Origin: Hydra vulgaris
Taxonomy: Eukaryota; Cnidaria; Hydrozoa; Anthoathecata; Hydridae
Assembly (NCBI RefSeq): GCF_038396675.1
Contig: NC_088921.1
Location: 26,786,001-26,850,000, forward strand
DNA length: 64,000 nucleotides
Direction of reading: 5' to 3'
In this document: positions 44,935 to 56,580 of the stretch, one piece after another
Position numbering within the stretch: position 1 is the first letter of the stretch
Layout of the letters: each line of letters opens with the position of its first letter
Translations under genes and position numbers: made by a program
Notes under the pieces: model-generated
Database searches by the model: none
Told to the model about the DNA's origin: nothing
Seen by the model: only the letters and a program-made list of their open reading frames with translations

Positions 44935-47891
44935 ATAGACTATATCAAATATGTTTCCGTTATTGAGTGACTTGTTATCAGAAATATCGTCAAATTCATC
45001 TTGAATTGTGTTTTTACAACAAATACCTTTGCAATCACCACATGCCAAAACACAAAATAGGTCATTTCATCGACAAAAATATAGCTTAGATCCACATGAC
45101 CTGTTCGACAAAATTTTTCAGTGGCATCTTATAACGTGAAAAATTTCCTCTGTTGCAATTTTCTAAAAAATTACATTTTTGTATATTTGCTCTAAGTATA
45201 GAATATGAGTACCATAAGAAAAGATACCTGGTTGATCATGATGGTTACTATTTTTCCACTTATTATCTTCCAACCCCATTCAAACGAATTCAAGCCACAC
45301 TTCATCAACTTTTTCCACTGCCAAACCTGAAGGTATACTCTTAAACTGTGATACTATACTGCCCTTTTTGTAGGTGGTAGCTTTGATGGTACAATTTTGA
45401 GGCAGATGCAGCCATTTTCTTATATGTGTTGAATCTTATCTCTGAAAGTGTGTCATCAGCTTTTCCGTTGTACAGTATGATAAACAACTTGACACCTGCA
45501 TTCCCAACTTCCTCTTAATTAATTGTAAATTCAACCCAACTTATTCACTTATGTCAAAGTTTACTGTTTCATCTGCAATCAAACCAGTAAATAGAGACTG
45601 GAGCTTTGACCTTTTTGATTCAAATAACTTATTTGATTCAAAAAACTGAAATATTTTATCTAAGTCATCATAGTCTTTTTTTCTCCGACTCTTTTCCATT
45701 TCTTCATGTTAATCGCTACTGTTGTGTTTGTTGTCGGTTAACTCAGACAAAGCTTTGTGAATGCTTTGTGCGCACTGTTGAAGTAAATCCTTTACCTTTA
45801 GTCAGGCCGCCTCGATTTTTCAATGAACGCATCAGTACCTAGTAGAGTAAAGATTACAAACTAAAATATATATAACTAGTTCTATTAATATTCTAATGCC
45901 TGACCAATAAGCAATACTTACCAAATCTTTCAATACTTATTTGAGCATAACCAACTATACATTTTAAATACGTTGTAGGTAAAATGTTCGGATTTTATGT
46001 AGTGGATGTACCTCGTACCTGAAAAAAGGTTAAGCATTTGATTCAACGTGATCAAATGAAGATTCTAATCCCTTTTATGCGAAGAACGGATGAATCGAGA
46101 TATAATACCAATGTATTCCATATACTTATACCTTAACTTTGCCGTTTTGGACTTAAAAGCTAATACAGTTTTCAATAATTCAATAATGGAATCAAGCTTT
46201 GTAATAGCTGCACAACAAACATCGAAATAGTTAGTCTCTTTTTCTGAAATTTGCATGAAGAATTTTTCAGTCTCAATCAATTCTTCAGGTGTTAATTTTT
46301 TATTCACCAAAGCCATATTTGCATATTTTTAGCGCTTTCGAGTGAGAGCAGCATCAACAAGAAAGTGCATTCTTGTTGCACTTGCAGTCGCTTTGGCGTT
46401 GAGCATATGTTTCACACTTTTCTCTCAACAATAGCTCAATTCTTGGTTTAATGATAATTTTTTTATACAATCTAAGTTTTGAATGTGTGTAACCGAAGAT
46501 CGGTACTTTACTTCCTTTTCTCGTCACTTTGTCTTTTAAAAGAAGTCTACTGGGTCAAAGCAATTTTATTGCTTCAATTGGGTTATCTTTCCTAGATATG
46601 GTAGATGCAATAATAGCCATCCCATAGAATGTCCCAAGCCCGTGTAATGTGCAAACATTATGATCAACATTGTCCGGTATAAATATAGGTGAACATATCC
46701 TCAAAACTAAATTGTTTTAACTCTTGATCTACTGTTTGTGACAGTGATGCCTGTTTAAATTTTGTAACCTCGCTGTACGATATTCCAAACCTTAATTTGA
46801 ACAAATCGTCATTTAACCACCAAGAACAGCATAGATAATCTACTTCAACTGCAAGTGCAAACAGAATCGGCGGAATTCTCATAAGAGCAAAAACTTTAAC
46901 AATACATTGCCCAATACTTTCTTTTTGAACTCTTGAGTTTGTGAACTCTCTAAGAAGTAAACCTAAACTTTCTTGAGTTCAATCACCTTTTATTTCATCA
47001 CTCGTTGGGTAGCAGTTAGTGCTGTACACCTTTTCAAGGATTTCGGCTTTTATCAAATTAGCTGCCGACTTTATAATTCGGGATTTTTCACATTCGATAT
47101 CTTTTTCTATTTCTTTGAACCTTTTTTTTATAATAAAGTTTATTAATCTTTAAAACATGTTGTAAACACCTTTTGAAATATCCATGATATATGAGATCCA
47201 AATTTATCTTTTAACAACCTCTTTATGTAACGTTTATCATCCACTTCTTCACCCTCGGCAATATTTTTTTTTAATTTATTACGAAACTGGCTGAGCGTTT
47301 TAATTTCTGCAGTTGCTTTGAGCCATTCACATGCTTGGTTAAATGTATCCATCATATTCTCATATTGCTGCGTTCCTATTTTAGTGGATTTAGCTAATTC
47401 TTTTTTTGTTTGGAAATTTAAACTACAGCTCTGATGATATCTAGCTTCCGCAGCAAAAAGATCAGTCCAACTTAGTAATTGAGCTTGAATCTGAAGAGCC
47501 GATGAGTCATTTGCATTTTTCTCCTGTTTTAACGTGCAAATGCAAAGTAGTCTTTGTTTAATATCTAATGTTGATACCATATGCCAATTTTTTCGATTTA
47601 GGTTTTTTAAATGCTGGATACATTGTTTAGCTCAACAAAAACAGTTTATCCTCTAAGCAAAGGCGTCAATATATATTCGAGTACTTTTTTCTTGAAGGTT
47701 CTTGAACAGCAATACGTGGTTTGTTGTTAAAAAATTTTCTAAAGCTATCATGTACAAACACTATGTTTTGCTCGATTTCGATAAACATAAGTCTCTGTAT
47801 AACGAGTCTTCATTTTGTACTTTACTGTGTTTTCTTTCGGTCACTTGAATGAAATTCTCTTTTGTTGGTTCTTTACAAATAACGCACTCCA
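44935..47891 (-). pseudogene. Cys-rich protein of the large TIR transposon, broken
   Basis: On the minus strand from MECVICKEPTKENFIQ (47891, a CxxC start) it continues, after frameshifts, with RLLCICTLKQEKN, SALQIQAQLLSWTDLFAAEA, RYHQSCSLNF (HxxxC, completing a treble-clef-like finger; 47580-47440) and a helical part to 47143. Then come IKSAANLIKAEILEKVYSTN, PILFALAVEVDYLCCSWWLN (46882-46664) and PEELIETEKFFMQISEKET (46316-46065). Still further down are VGNAGVKLFIILYNGKADDT, IRFNTYKKMAASASKL and the Cys-rich C-terminus ACGDCKGICCKN (about 45040). I know this layout (finger, long middle, GGK-ADDTL-R-KF, Cys-rich end) from multicopy proteins in cnidarians and molluscs. Which nuclease fold it uses is not known to me. 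Confidence 0.55.
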
Positions 47892-48059
47892 TGATTTATT
47901 TTATATAAGCAAAAATAAAAACAAAAAAATATAATAAATTGTGAAAATAATAAACTACAACTTATTTTAAATTCTCATACGAAAGCAAAAAAATCTCCAC
48001 GAAAGTGCCGCACCATGTTAAATCTATCCAAAAATACAACGCATTAACTTCTGAAGAAA

Positions 48060-48410
48060 AAATGAAATCCAAAATTTGCATTATTTGGGCAAAACTAGCC
48101 AAAAATACACCATTTTTAAATATTTTTACCCCCTGAAAATATTTATTAATTTAGGTTCACATTTCATTTATTCATCAAAAATGAGAATAAGATAGAAAAG
48201 CAACAGTCATTAATAACGTTTTACAGTATGTAAAAAGTCTAATTTGGGAAAAAATACATCATTTTTAATTATTTTTACCCCCTGAAAACAGACAGATAAT
48301 AATTATTTATAACATTTTACAACCTATAAAAGGCCTAATTTAGGCAAAATTGGCTAAAAATCCGCCATTTGAAAATTTTTTAAATTTATATATTTGAAAT
48401 TTCAGGTCAT
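48060..48410. repeat. Subterminal array, right, mirrored
   Basis: These are reverse-orientation copies of the 160-base unit found at 44440-44880, for example GGCCTAATTTAGGCAAAATT near 48334 and two TTTTTACCCCCTGAAAA words (48123 and 48274). Confidence 0.7.
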
Positions 48411-48663
48411 ATTTTTCTATTCAATGTTATATAACCAAAGATATTGTTGGCTTAGAATAGAAATCAAATAGTCATTAAGACCATCCACAAATGGTCATTA
48501 AGACTAATCCAAAGTAGCGTGCGTTATTGACCAATATTTTTGAGTACAGAAGTACTACTCAAGCGCTGAGTTGGCGGGATTTAAACCTGCATCGTACAAC
48601 AGTCTGGATTTTAACTTTTTATTTGACACTCTAACCAACTGAGCTATTAAGCCACGACCCGAC
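48391..48663 (-). mobile_element. tRNA-derived SINE-like insertion in the right terminal repeat
   Basis: The head (48660 down to 48572, minus strand) has an A box TAGCTCAGTTGGTTAGAG and a B box AGGTTTAAATCCC, the internal promoter for RNA polymerase III. The spacing and stems do not form a proper tRNA: the acceptor ends do not pair and about 20 extra bases lie in the anticodon region. The body continues to about 48391. The left terminal repeat of the host transposon has no counterpart to this segment, so it was inserted later. I found no poly(A) tail. Confidence 0.5.
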
Positions 48664-48869
48664 TGATAATATTTTTTCTAAAAAGGTTACATTTTTGTTA
48701 ACTTACATTTATATTTGATAACTATAAACTTAAATGAGATCATGTAAGTAACTAAAAATTTCATATTTTCAATTTGAATAGAAGTGCCGTTATAGGATTT
48801 CCTAGGAAAACCATATATTTTTGAAATTTAATGTATTAGGTACCTCATTTTGACATCAGATTGTGAAAG

Positions 48870-49625
48870 AGGGGTATGCTGATGAGGTTTTGAATTTCAA
48901 CAACTGAAGGGTAGTAGAGACTTTTAAGCTAAAAGCTGCTTCTGCACTACTAAGTTTCCACTTGTCTAAGTTTAAGGTCTCTATTTACTTAGAGATGGTG
49001 TTTCAATAAAAATACTCATCTTGGGTAGATGTTAAATGCACCCGGCTACTGTCTTGTAGAAGACCTCCTAGGCAAAGACTTAAGGGGTAAACAGATTCTA
49101 TCTGTTGACCAGCTTCGCACCCTTCTTCATCTATTAGGCTGGCGCAGATGTATCTTTAATACATTGTTTCCAGTTTAGGATGTTGAATGCTGGATCTTCT
49201 TGACTCAATGCATGGGTTTTGCTTGTGTCTCAGTTTTTATGACTAGGCAACTCTTTTATTATCTCCTAATGAGGGTACAGCTCTAAAACTCAGTTTTATG
49301 GTTCTGAGGCCGGCTGGTAGTCAGGTTTCCCGAACTTTGTGGTAGCTCTCAGAGAGGCTGATTCCATCAACAGCTGAAAAATATCAAAGTATTAACAGTG
49401 CCATGTTGCACATGGATGGTGTCACTGTTTGTACTTTTGGTGTGCATTGCGGAGGCCACATTTGGAGCCCTTTGTTAGGGCTTAGGGTTTATTAGTAGTA
49501 ATGAGGCAATTGATTGAGCTATTAAACGGTGTTCTGAGTACTATCTATGCTTTGAGTCAAGTTCTTCAATCTAATTTAAATACGAATAAAGTACCAAAAA
49601 CTATAAAACACAAAAAACCATCATC
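48870..49625 (+). repeat. Probable 5' region of the LINE that follows
   Basis: This is GC-richer than its surroundings and without a long open frame, lying directly upstream of the endonuclease. It holds words such as GAGACTTTTAAGCTAAAAGC. It starts right at the edge of the large TIR element. Assignment as a LINE untranslated region is inferred from position. Confidence 0.4.
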
Positions 49626-49639
49626 ATCACATAGTTCTC

Positions 49640-50740
49640 TGAACTAATATTCGTGGTCTTCGAAGTAACTTTTCTTCTGTTGAGTCTTATCTCTTGCAAA
49701 GTTCACCAGACCTACTTGCTCTTTGTGAGACTAATTTGAGTTCGGCTGTCCCATCTTGTGATCTTAGTGTTGATGGTTATCTTCCTCTAATTCGTAAAGA
49801 CTCTAATAGCCACATGCTTGGCCTCGGCATTTACATTCGTAAGAATTCACTCATTTGTCATGAAACTAAGTTTGAATCCACAGATTAATCTTTCATGTGC
49901 TTTCGTTTAGCACCACTTCACTTTATTGCCTTTCTCTTTGTTCTATATCGCTCTGCTTCATCTTAAGACTGCACTCTTTTTGACATTATTTCTGATCGTA
50001 TTGACCAAGCCCTCTCTCTTTATCCATCAGCAATATAGTTGTTGTCGGTGATTTTAATGCTCACCACTCTGAATGGCTTGGCTCTAGTGTCAGTGACCCT
50101 GCAGGCATTAAAGCCCTCAACTTTTGTCTTTTTCAATCCCTAACTCAAATAGTCAACTTTCCAACTCGCTTTCCTGACAACCCGAATTATCTACCTTCTC
50201 TACTCGACTTATGTCTTGTTTCTGATCCTAGTCAGTGCTCAGTTTCTCCACATTCACCCTTAGGTTCTTCAGATCACAGTTTGATCTCTCTAAAACTAAT
50301 ATCTCATTCTTCTTCATCACCTGAATCCCCCTATTATCGAACCTCTTACAACTATAGTAAAGCTGACTGGGATTCTTTCCGTGATTTTCTTCGTGATGGC
50401 CCTTGGGTAGAAATCTTTCGTCTTCCTGTAGACAAAGGTGCTTCTTACATAACTTCGTGGATTCAGGCTGGCATGGAATCGTTTATTCCCTCTCCACGAT
50501 TCCAGGTCAAACCTCACTCTCCTCCATGGTTTTCTCACACTGTGCTGCTGCGACCGTTACTTTTATATTTATCAGCAAAACAATTCTCCAGAAAAGAGAC
50601 GTCTGTTTATTACTGATAGAAACAATTGTAAAAAGGTTTTGTCTAATGCCAAAACCCGCTATTCTCAGGTCATGAAATCTCGTATCTCATCTCCAAAATT
50701 AGGCTCTCGTAACTTCTGGAGAATCTTTAATAATATTATA
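49640..50740 (+). pseudogene. LINE ORF2 endonuclease (APE/EEP type), 3'-truncated
   Basis: The frame reads NIRGLRSNFSSVESYLLQSS (catalytic Asn), PDLLALCETNLSSAVP (Glu), LGLGIYIRKNSLICHE (Tyr), then after a stop at 49886 VVVGDFNAHHSEWLGSSVSD (Asp and Asn), FPTRFPDNPNYLPSLLDLCL and LGSSDHSLISLKLI (Ser-Asp-His). All catalytic positions of the apurinic-endonuclease-like fold are present, which nicks target DNA for target-primed reverse transcription. A linker follows to about 50740, where homology stops before the reverse transcriptase. Only a few stops and shifts (49886, about 49965, 50614) are present, so it is less decayed than the other LINE pieces here. Confidence 0.8.
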
Positions 50741-51480
50741 TTAATAAATTAGTTATTGTTTTTAATGGCATCGGCAAAAAATAATACAACAAAATAGCTA
50801 TAGTACAATTAACCATTAAAAAAAAAGGCTTTTTAATGTTATCACTAAACAAAATTATTTTTACCTCAATAGTTTAGAATCCCAATTTCTTATTAACTGT
50901 GAATAATGATTAACACAGTAAATTTCATATCATATGAATTTAATAAATTAAAACCATGTTTCAACAGTAAGTAAACTAATAAAGCAATGACAACTAAAAA
51001 ATAACAAAAATGAATACAATTACGTTTGAACTTCAAAAAATATATAAAATCATTTTATTTTAGGATAAGCATAATCAGTTATTTGAAAATATAATAAAAT
51101 TTGATTCATAAAAAAATGACATATTTTCTATATATATATAACTAAAAAAGGCCAGAAAACAGACATTAAATATATAACAGTAAGGGATTGTCCATAAATT
51201 ATGCAAAGCATAATATATAATTAAAAAACAGAAGTAGGAGATATTAGGCTCTTTTTTTTTAAATTTAAGTTTATGCCAAAAATTAGATGTTTTTGATAAA
51301 AAAAAGCTTGTTATAACTGTCAGATTAGTATTTTTTAATTTAATTAATGTTTTTTTTTTGATCTAATTTAAAGTGCCTATATTACCAAGTGGCGTGGGTT
51401 ACATACACACACACACATACACAAAAGAAAAAACAAAATTTTCAAAAATCAAATATATACATATATACACAAAAACTAAC
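50741..51480. other. AT-rich stretch; isolated MITE end at 51182
   Basis: AGGGATTGTCCATAAATTAT at 51183 looks like one end of the MITE group seen at 23.9 and 40.9 kb, without a partner. A short (CA)n tract lies at 51401-51422. Nothing else. Confidence 0.45.
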
Positions 51481-51516
51481 ATGTCTACAAATAACATTTT
51501 TTTAATTGTAGACATG
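51480..51516. repeat. Perfect 11-base hairpin
   Basis: CATGTCTACAA at 51480 and TTGTAGACATG at 51506 pair perfectly around a T-rich loop. It lies just before the GC-rich foldable segment. Confidence 0.85.
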
Positions 51517-51535
51517 AAAATTTTTAATTATCCCG

Positions 51536-51647
51536 CCGGACCTTCGACCCCTGTATGAGGGGTGTTGACCTCCCCATCTAAATGATGGGTGGTCAGTCCC
51601 CCCATACTGAACCCACCTCTGAAATGACTAATGGGTCAAAGGTCCGG
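51536..51647. ncRNA. GC-rich, multi-stem foldable segment (possible structured RNA or element end)
   Basis: The outer arms CCGGACCTTCGACCC (51536) and GGGTCAAAGGTCCGG (51633) pair with one mismatch. Inside are a stem ACCCCTGTATGAGGGGT (51547-51563) and a longer stem TGACCTCCCCATC with GATGGGTGGTCA (51566-51595). The result is a branched structure of 112 bases in a very AT-rich region. I cannot match it to a tRNA, a known ribozyme core or a SINE head. Both strands would fold. Confidence 0.4.
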
Positions 51648-51659
51648 GCTTCTTTTTCC

Positions 51660-53650
51660 GAAAGACTTTATAATCTTCATACGTAAATTCTAAAAATAAA
51701 AATTGATATATTTTTTTCAACTGAATTTTAAAATTTTAATTTTAAATGATGGAGCAAAATTATAATTGAAAAATGTATTACTTATAATCAAGCAAATATT
51801 ATAGCAATTGAGAAAGTGTTTTTACCAATTTGTTGCTCTGTTCTTTAAGAACATTGACACACTAACATAATTTATATATACAATATATTCTGTTGCTTCA
51901 GATCTAAAATAGAAAAAACATTTTTAATTTAATTTTATTAAATAAAAAACAGAAAAGTAACAAACCCCAAAATGACAAAAATTATTAAAGTACATTATAT
52001 AAACATAGAACCAATGTAGTGATAGTGGATTTAATCCCAAAATAGAAAGAACCTTTAAAAAAAAGCTTACTGCTTTTAAATCTACAAAAATTTCCAACTT
52101 AGGTTTTTTATCTACATTTATCTATAATAAAATATGAATTAATGAGTTACCATTATTTAAAGTTGATTTATATAATCTTGACGATAATGTTGAAATAAAC
52201 AATATTTATTGCTTAAAAAGTTAATTAACAAATGTAATTCAAGTATATTAAAATAAATGTACTAAGTTACTTGTTGTGGCTGGTGCAACTGAAGTTATAA
52301 CTAGATAAAAAAATATTAAATAAAAAAGCTATTTTATCTATCTTATCTATTTTATCCTAATGATTATGTTTAAATAAACAATATTTATTGATTCTTTTTA
52401 AAATAAAATAAAAGACATTACTATTTGCTGTAAAATAAAAGACATTACTATTTGCACCAACTGATGATGCTACGAAACCTAAATGACAAAATTTATTAAT
52501 ATATATAAAACATATTCAATGATTTAAAAGAATATTCAAAAGAAGCTTTTAAATCTACAAAATCTAAGTCCTTACTGAGTTCTATCTATCTGTCTGTCTA
52601 AAAATAATTAATACCCTAACCCTAGCAGTAAGCAACCCGTAATACAGGTTAGTAATAAATAACAATTTGACTTGATATATTATCTGAAAAATATAAAGTA
52701 CAAATCATCTATTTGGGCTGCCATTGTCCCGGTTATTTCGCTGAAGAACGCTATAAAAGTTTTAATTAGTTTTGCTCTCCTCTGTAAAAATTGGAACAAT
52801 AGCAGCCTTAAGCTTTTATTGGTCTTGGCATTTAGTAAAGACCGCGTAACTTTAAATATTAGGTTGTTTTTAATAACAGCAAGCACCAGAGAAGGAAAGC
52901 CAAGTATAACTTACCAATACCAAAAGAAGAAAACAAGATCATCTCAAACTACAAAAGCATTATTTTACAAATTTATTATTGTATTTTAGAATAAGTAAGT
53001 TATAATAAAGGGGAGCATTATTTTATATATTTATTATTGTGTTCATGAATTAGCACTATAATTAGAATTTATAAATGGTAACTGTGAAAGAAAAAAAAAG
53101 AAAAAGATATGTAGCTTAAGAAATTCTAGTATTCATATTTTGATACTGATTATAGTAAGATTTATACTTAGTGTTAGTTCTAAAGTGTCTTGAGTAAAAA
53201 ATAATTAACAGAAATCAACAAAAACCTGCAATCCTAATAACAAAGATATTATTTGGCAAATAAAAACAAAAACACGATGTTGAATCTCACTTAGTTTTTA
53301 TCTATAAAACAATTTTATTTAACTACTTAAAGAAAAAAACAAACAAAAAAACAAAATCAAAAGGCCTCATGTTAAGCAATATATAAAAAAAAAAAAATCA
53401 AATCTAATTACTTTAGAACATATATGATATATAAACATCTAGAATTAAACTCATTAGCTTAACCACTGGTTTACCATTGAGGTCAAAAATAAATAAGCAA
53501 AAATTAAAACAATTTATTACAATTATTATTCAAAATAAAAACCTCTAACAATTTAATTTAGGATTTATTAATACCCATATTTTTTTTGGCAATGTCAGTT
53601 AGTATATTTTTATCTAAAGTAATAAAAAAATGGAACCATTCAAGAACAAA
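51660..53650. other. AT-rich low-information stretch
   Basis: There is one 105-codon open frame (52672-52989) with a reverse-strand frame over the same bases; neither resembles a family I know. Internal words recur (AAACCTAAATGACAAAATT at 52488 and a similar word at 51971), suggesting an old tandem duplication. Confidence 0.35.
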
Positions 53651-53659
53651 TTTAAAAAT

Positions 53660-54125
53660 CTAAATATATATTCGGATACCTTAAAAAGAAGCATAGCACA
53701 ACATTCTTTTAACAACTTCCAACATAATTTTTTTTACTTTCTACTACTTTTTCTATTTTCTATACCTTATTTTTTTTTTATCTAAAGAAAATATACATAT
53801 ACATACAGAGAAATATAAAATATACTGAAATATACGCAAATTTATGTAAATGCACTTACATGTCCACAAATAACAGTCTTCATTTATTTAAAGAAAAGGA
53901 AACAGACTATAAAAATTAGAAAAAATACAAATAACCAACAACAAACTAACATTTATTTAAATTTTTATTGTAATATTAAACAAAGAACAACATCAACTCC
54001 ACTTGTAACTAAAATTATAACAGTTCTAATCGCCTTGTAGACCTTGCTTGAAAGACCACACGGAGTAAAGAAATGCTTTTAGAAAAGCCTAGAAAGTTCT
54101 TTATTAATAACGAAAGTGAAACGAC
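53660..54125 (+). repeat. Direct repeat, copy A
   Basis: This shares ordered blocks with 55030-55590: GATACCTTAAAAAGAAGCAT, AGAGAAATATAAAATA, CACAAATAACAGTCTT, CAGACTATAAAAATTAGAAA, then a GC-richer block with ATAACAGTTCTAAT and AAAGACCACACGG. No open frame spans it. Confidence 0.6.
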
Positions 54126-55029
54126 ACTACTATTAAATTAGCGTATTCATATTAAAATTAAATATAGAAAAACAAACATATAATAACACAATTATATCCT
54201 AAACCACAATTCATTCATGCGAAAGAAATTATTATACATTTATTGAAAATCCAGAAACATTTTTTTCAAAGAGCAAAGGTTTTAACAACACTATAGATAA
54301 ATTTTATTTATAACAAAATATTGTCATGGCTTTTATTCCAATTATTAAAAGCATGTGAAAGCATGAAACTACTCATAAATATCTTTTAACGCTAGACCCC
54401 ATCTAAGAATTATTGTAACTTATATTTTCAGTATTAACATCTATAACACAAAGCTTTAAATTTAAAAGTACAATTTAAAAAAAGATTACAATAAACTAAA
54501 TACTTAATAAAATTTTAAAAAGATTTTATGTAACCTATCATTTCATTATGTAACCTATCATTTTTAACTCGTACCATAAAAGGGCAAGACTTTATGGGTT
54601 GCCTACTACTAGACTACAATTAGACCTAAAGCAGTAACACCGCTTGACTGGTAAGGTTGACGAATCTTGCTCTAGATCTCAAATATATTGTGTTTTGTAG
54701 TTATACGAACTATAAAACACAATATTTTTTTTTTAATTTTATATAACATATAAAAACACCTCATTTAACAATCATGTACACATTAGATAAAATACAATTC
54801 ATACTATTATAAAAACAATTATATAAACACATTTATAAAACAACTATATAACATATATCATCACATACACGTATTTATCAAAAACATATATGCAAACCTT
54901 TAACAACTATAAAACAACATTTATTAGCATTAATTATTTTTAATGTAACAAAGAATGCAGACTACAATTTACAACATTCGAAGGAAAAAGATGAAACCAT
55001 TTAGGAAAATCAAAAATTTCTAATAAACA
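54126..55029. other. AT-rich spacer between the direct repeats
   Basis: There is a tandem duplication of ATGTAACCTATCATTT (54529 and 54548) and a palindromic AAATATATTGTGTTTTGTAG/CTATAAAACACAATATTTTT pair (54679-54727). No gene. Confidence 0.5.
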
Positions 55030-55590
55030 AAATTACAGATACCTTAAAATGAAGCATAACACAAAATTCTTTTGACAAATTCCTGAAGAATTTTTTTTAA
55101 TTGTTCTATTCCTCATTATTTTTCCTCAGAATATAAAATATACAATATAGATAGAGAGAAATATAAAATAGGTTGAAATAAACGCAAACTTATTTATATA
55201 AACTTACATGACCACAAACAACAGTCTTATTTTATTTAACTTTTTATTTTAAATACATTGATACAATTTTATTCTTATTATTCTTTCTACAAAAAATAAT
55301 CTAATAATCTTAATCTATAAATAATCTAATAATCTTAATTTATAAATAATTTAACTTCTAAAAAATGAAAACAGGCTATAAAAATTAGAAAAAAAACAAC
55401 AAACAACAGCAAACAAATGATTATTAAAATTATTATTTTAAACAATGAACGACATCAATTCTTCTTAAATTCAAAAGTATAACAGCTCTAATTCGCTTGC
55501 TGACCTGACTCAAAAGACCGCATGGCACATATATAACCGCGCATAAAAAAAGTCTAGAAACTACTTAAAAACTAAGAAATAGTGTATTTT
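55030..55590 (+). repeat. Direct repeat, copy B
   Basis: This is the counterpart of 53660-54125, in the same orientation and about 1.37 kb downstream: GATACCTTAAAATGAAGCAT, AGAGAAATATAAAATA, CACAAACAACAGTCTT, CAGGCTATAAAAATTAGAAA, ATAACAGCTCTAAT, AAAGACCGCATGG. It carries an extra stretch with two copies of AATAATCTAATAATCTTAAT (about 55300-55335). Confidence 0.6.
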
Positions 55591-56525
55591 ACAGAATACA
55601 GAACCGTAAGTAACAACACGAACAATAGGCGAAACTATGCGTAACTATACGTAACTATGCGCACTAATAACATTCATTAGCGTATTAATATTTAGATGGT
55701 GTTGAAATTATTTTATATTGAAATACTGGTATTGAAAAAGGGTATCGCATTTGAAAGCACTAATGCTATTTCATTTCATAAAATTGTTTTACCGCCTTTT
55801 ACCAACAATATGTAAACCCGTAGAAAAATACAAAAAAATTATTAGGTGACGAAATGAGTCTTCCGTTAAAGCATAATAAAAAAGTTTCAGCAATAATTAT
55901 ATTTAACGAGGCATGCTAGTTTCAAAAAATTAACAGTTCATTTTACATGGTTGATAAAATCAATTTACTTTGTATTTAATAAGTGTATGCAATAGTCCAC
56001 TATTTCTTTTCTCCACTATTTCTTGTTCAAATGTTTAAGAACTTGCATTTAATATATTTTACTGAACAACAAAATCATCTAAAAACAAATGTATTGGTTA
56101 TATATATAAAGGATCTAAGTCAAAAATAAAATAACGCACAGAAACGAAAATGAAAAAAAAAATTATGTTGCAGAGCAATATAATTTACTGTTTTCATTTT
56201 TATATCAAATATTTTATAACGTAAATTTTAAAATGAAATGTGACTTGATTCGCAATCAGTTAACGCATTAATCAGAGAAAAGTATAATGCAGCTGCATAG
56301 TTTCAAATGAAAAAAGTTAAAAAATATAAGCTAAAAAATAATTTGAAGAAATTGAAGAAATAATTTCATTAATTGCGGATACATTTATTTAAAAAAGCTA
56401 ATACATGTTTTATTTATTATACTTCATATAAAATTATAAAGTACTTAAAATATTAAAATGTTAAAATAAAAAAGACTTAAAAAATTTAAATAACTTTTAA
56501 AAATAAATAAAATTACAAAACAAGA
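55591..56525. other. AT-rich stretch downstream of the PA14 gene
   Basis: This is 3' of the minus-strand PA14 gene, beyond its poly(A) signal. No gene was recognised. A cluster of GTAACTATGCG words lies at 55635-55665. Confidence 0.4.
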
Positions 56526-56530
56526 AAACA

Positions 56531-56536
56531 TTTATT
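56531..56536 (-). promoter_or_regulatory. Poly(A) signal of the PA14-domain gene
   Basis: AATAAA on the minus strand (TTTATT at 56531-56536), 45 bases after the stop codon at 56581-56583. Confidence 0.65.
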
Positions 56537-56580
56537 ACTTTTATACAGAGTTAAACAACATTAAAATACCATAAACAAAA

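Larger units (their letters stand above)
44198..48864 (-). mobile_element. Large DNA transposon with about 200-bp terminal inverted repeats, superfamily unassigned
   Basis: The left end ACAATCTAATGTCAAAATGA (44198) matches the reversed right end ACAATCTGATGTCAAAATGA (48864). Similarity continues inward for about 210 bases (to 44410 and from 48664) with many small changes, so the copy is old. Inside these lie mirrored arrays of a unit of about 160 bases (44440-44880 and 48060-48410). The protein-coding part is on the minus strand (about 47891 to 44940). I found no convincing target duplication: flanks TTTTGT and GAAAGA differ. The right side is enlarged by about 270 bases containing a tRNA-like sequence. 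Confidence 0.75.

Noticed and set aside
48572-48660. A functional tRNA gene
   Set aside because: A and B boxes are present, but the acceptor ends do not pair and the anticodon region is too long, so it is called a SINE-like element.
49640-50740. A host endonuclease or phosphatase of the EEP fold
   Set aside because: The spacing of motifs and the linker that follows are those of LINE ORF2, and the frame is broken.
52612-52626. Telomere-like CCCTAACCCTA
   Set aside because: Only about two units; expected by chance or as a micro-insertion, not a telomere.
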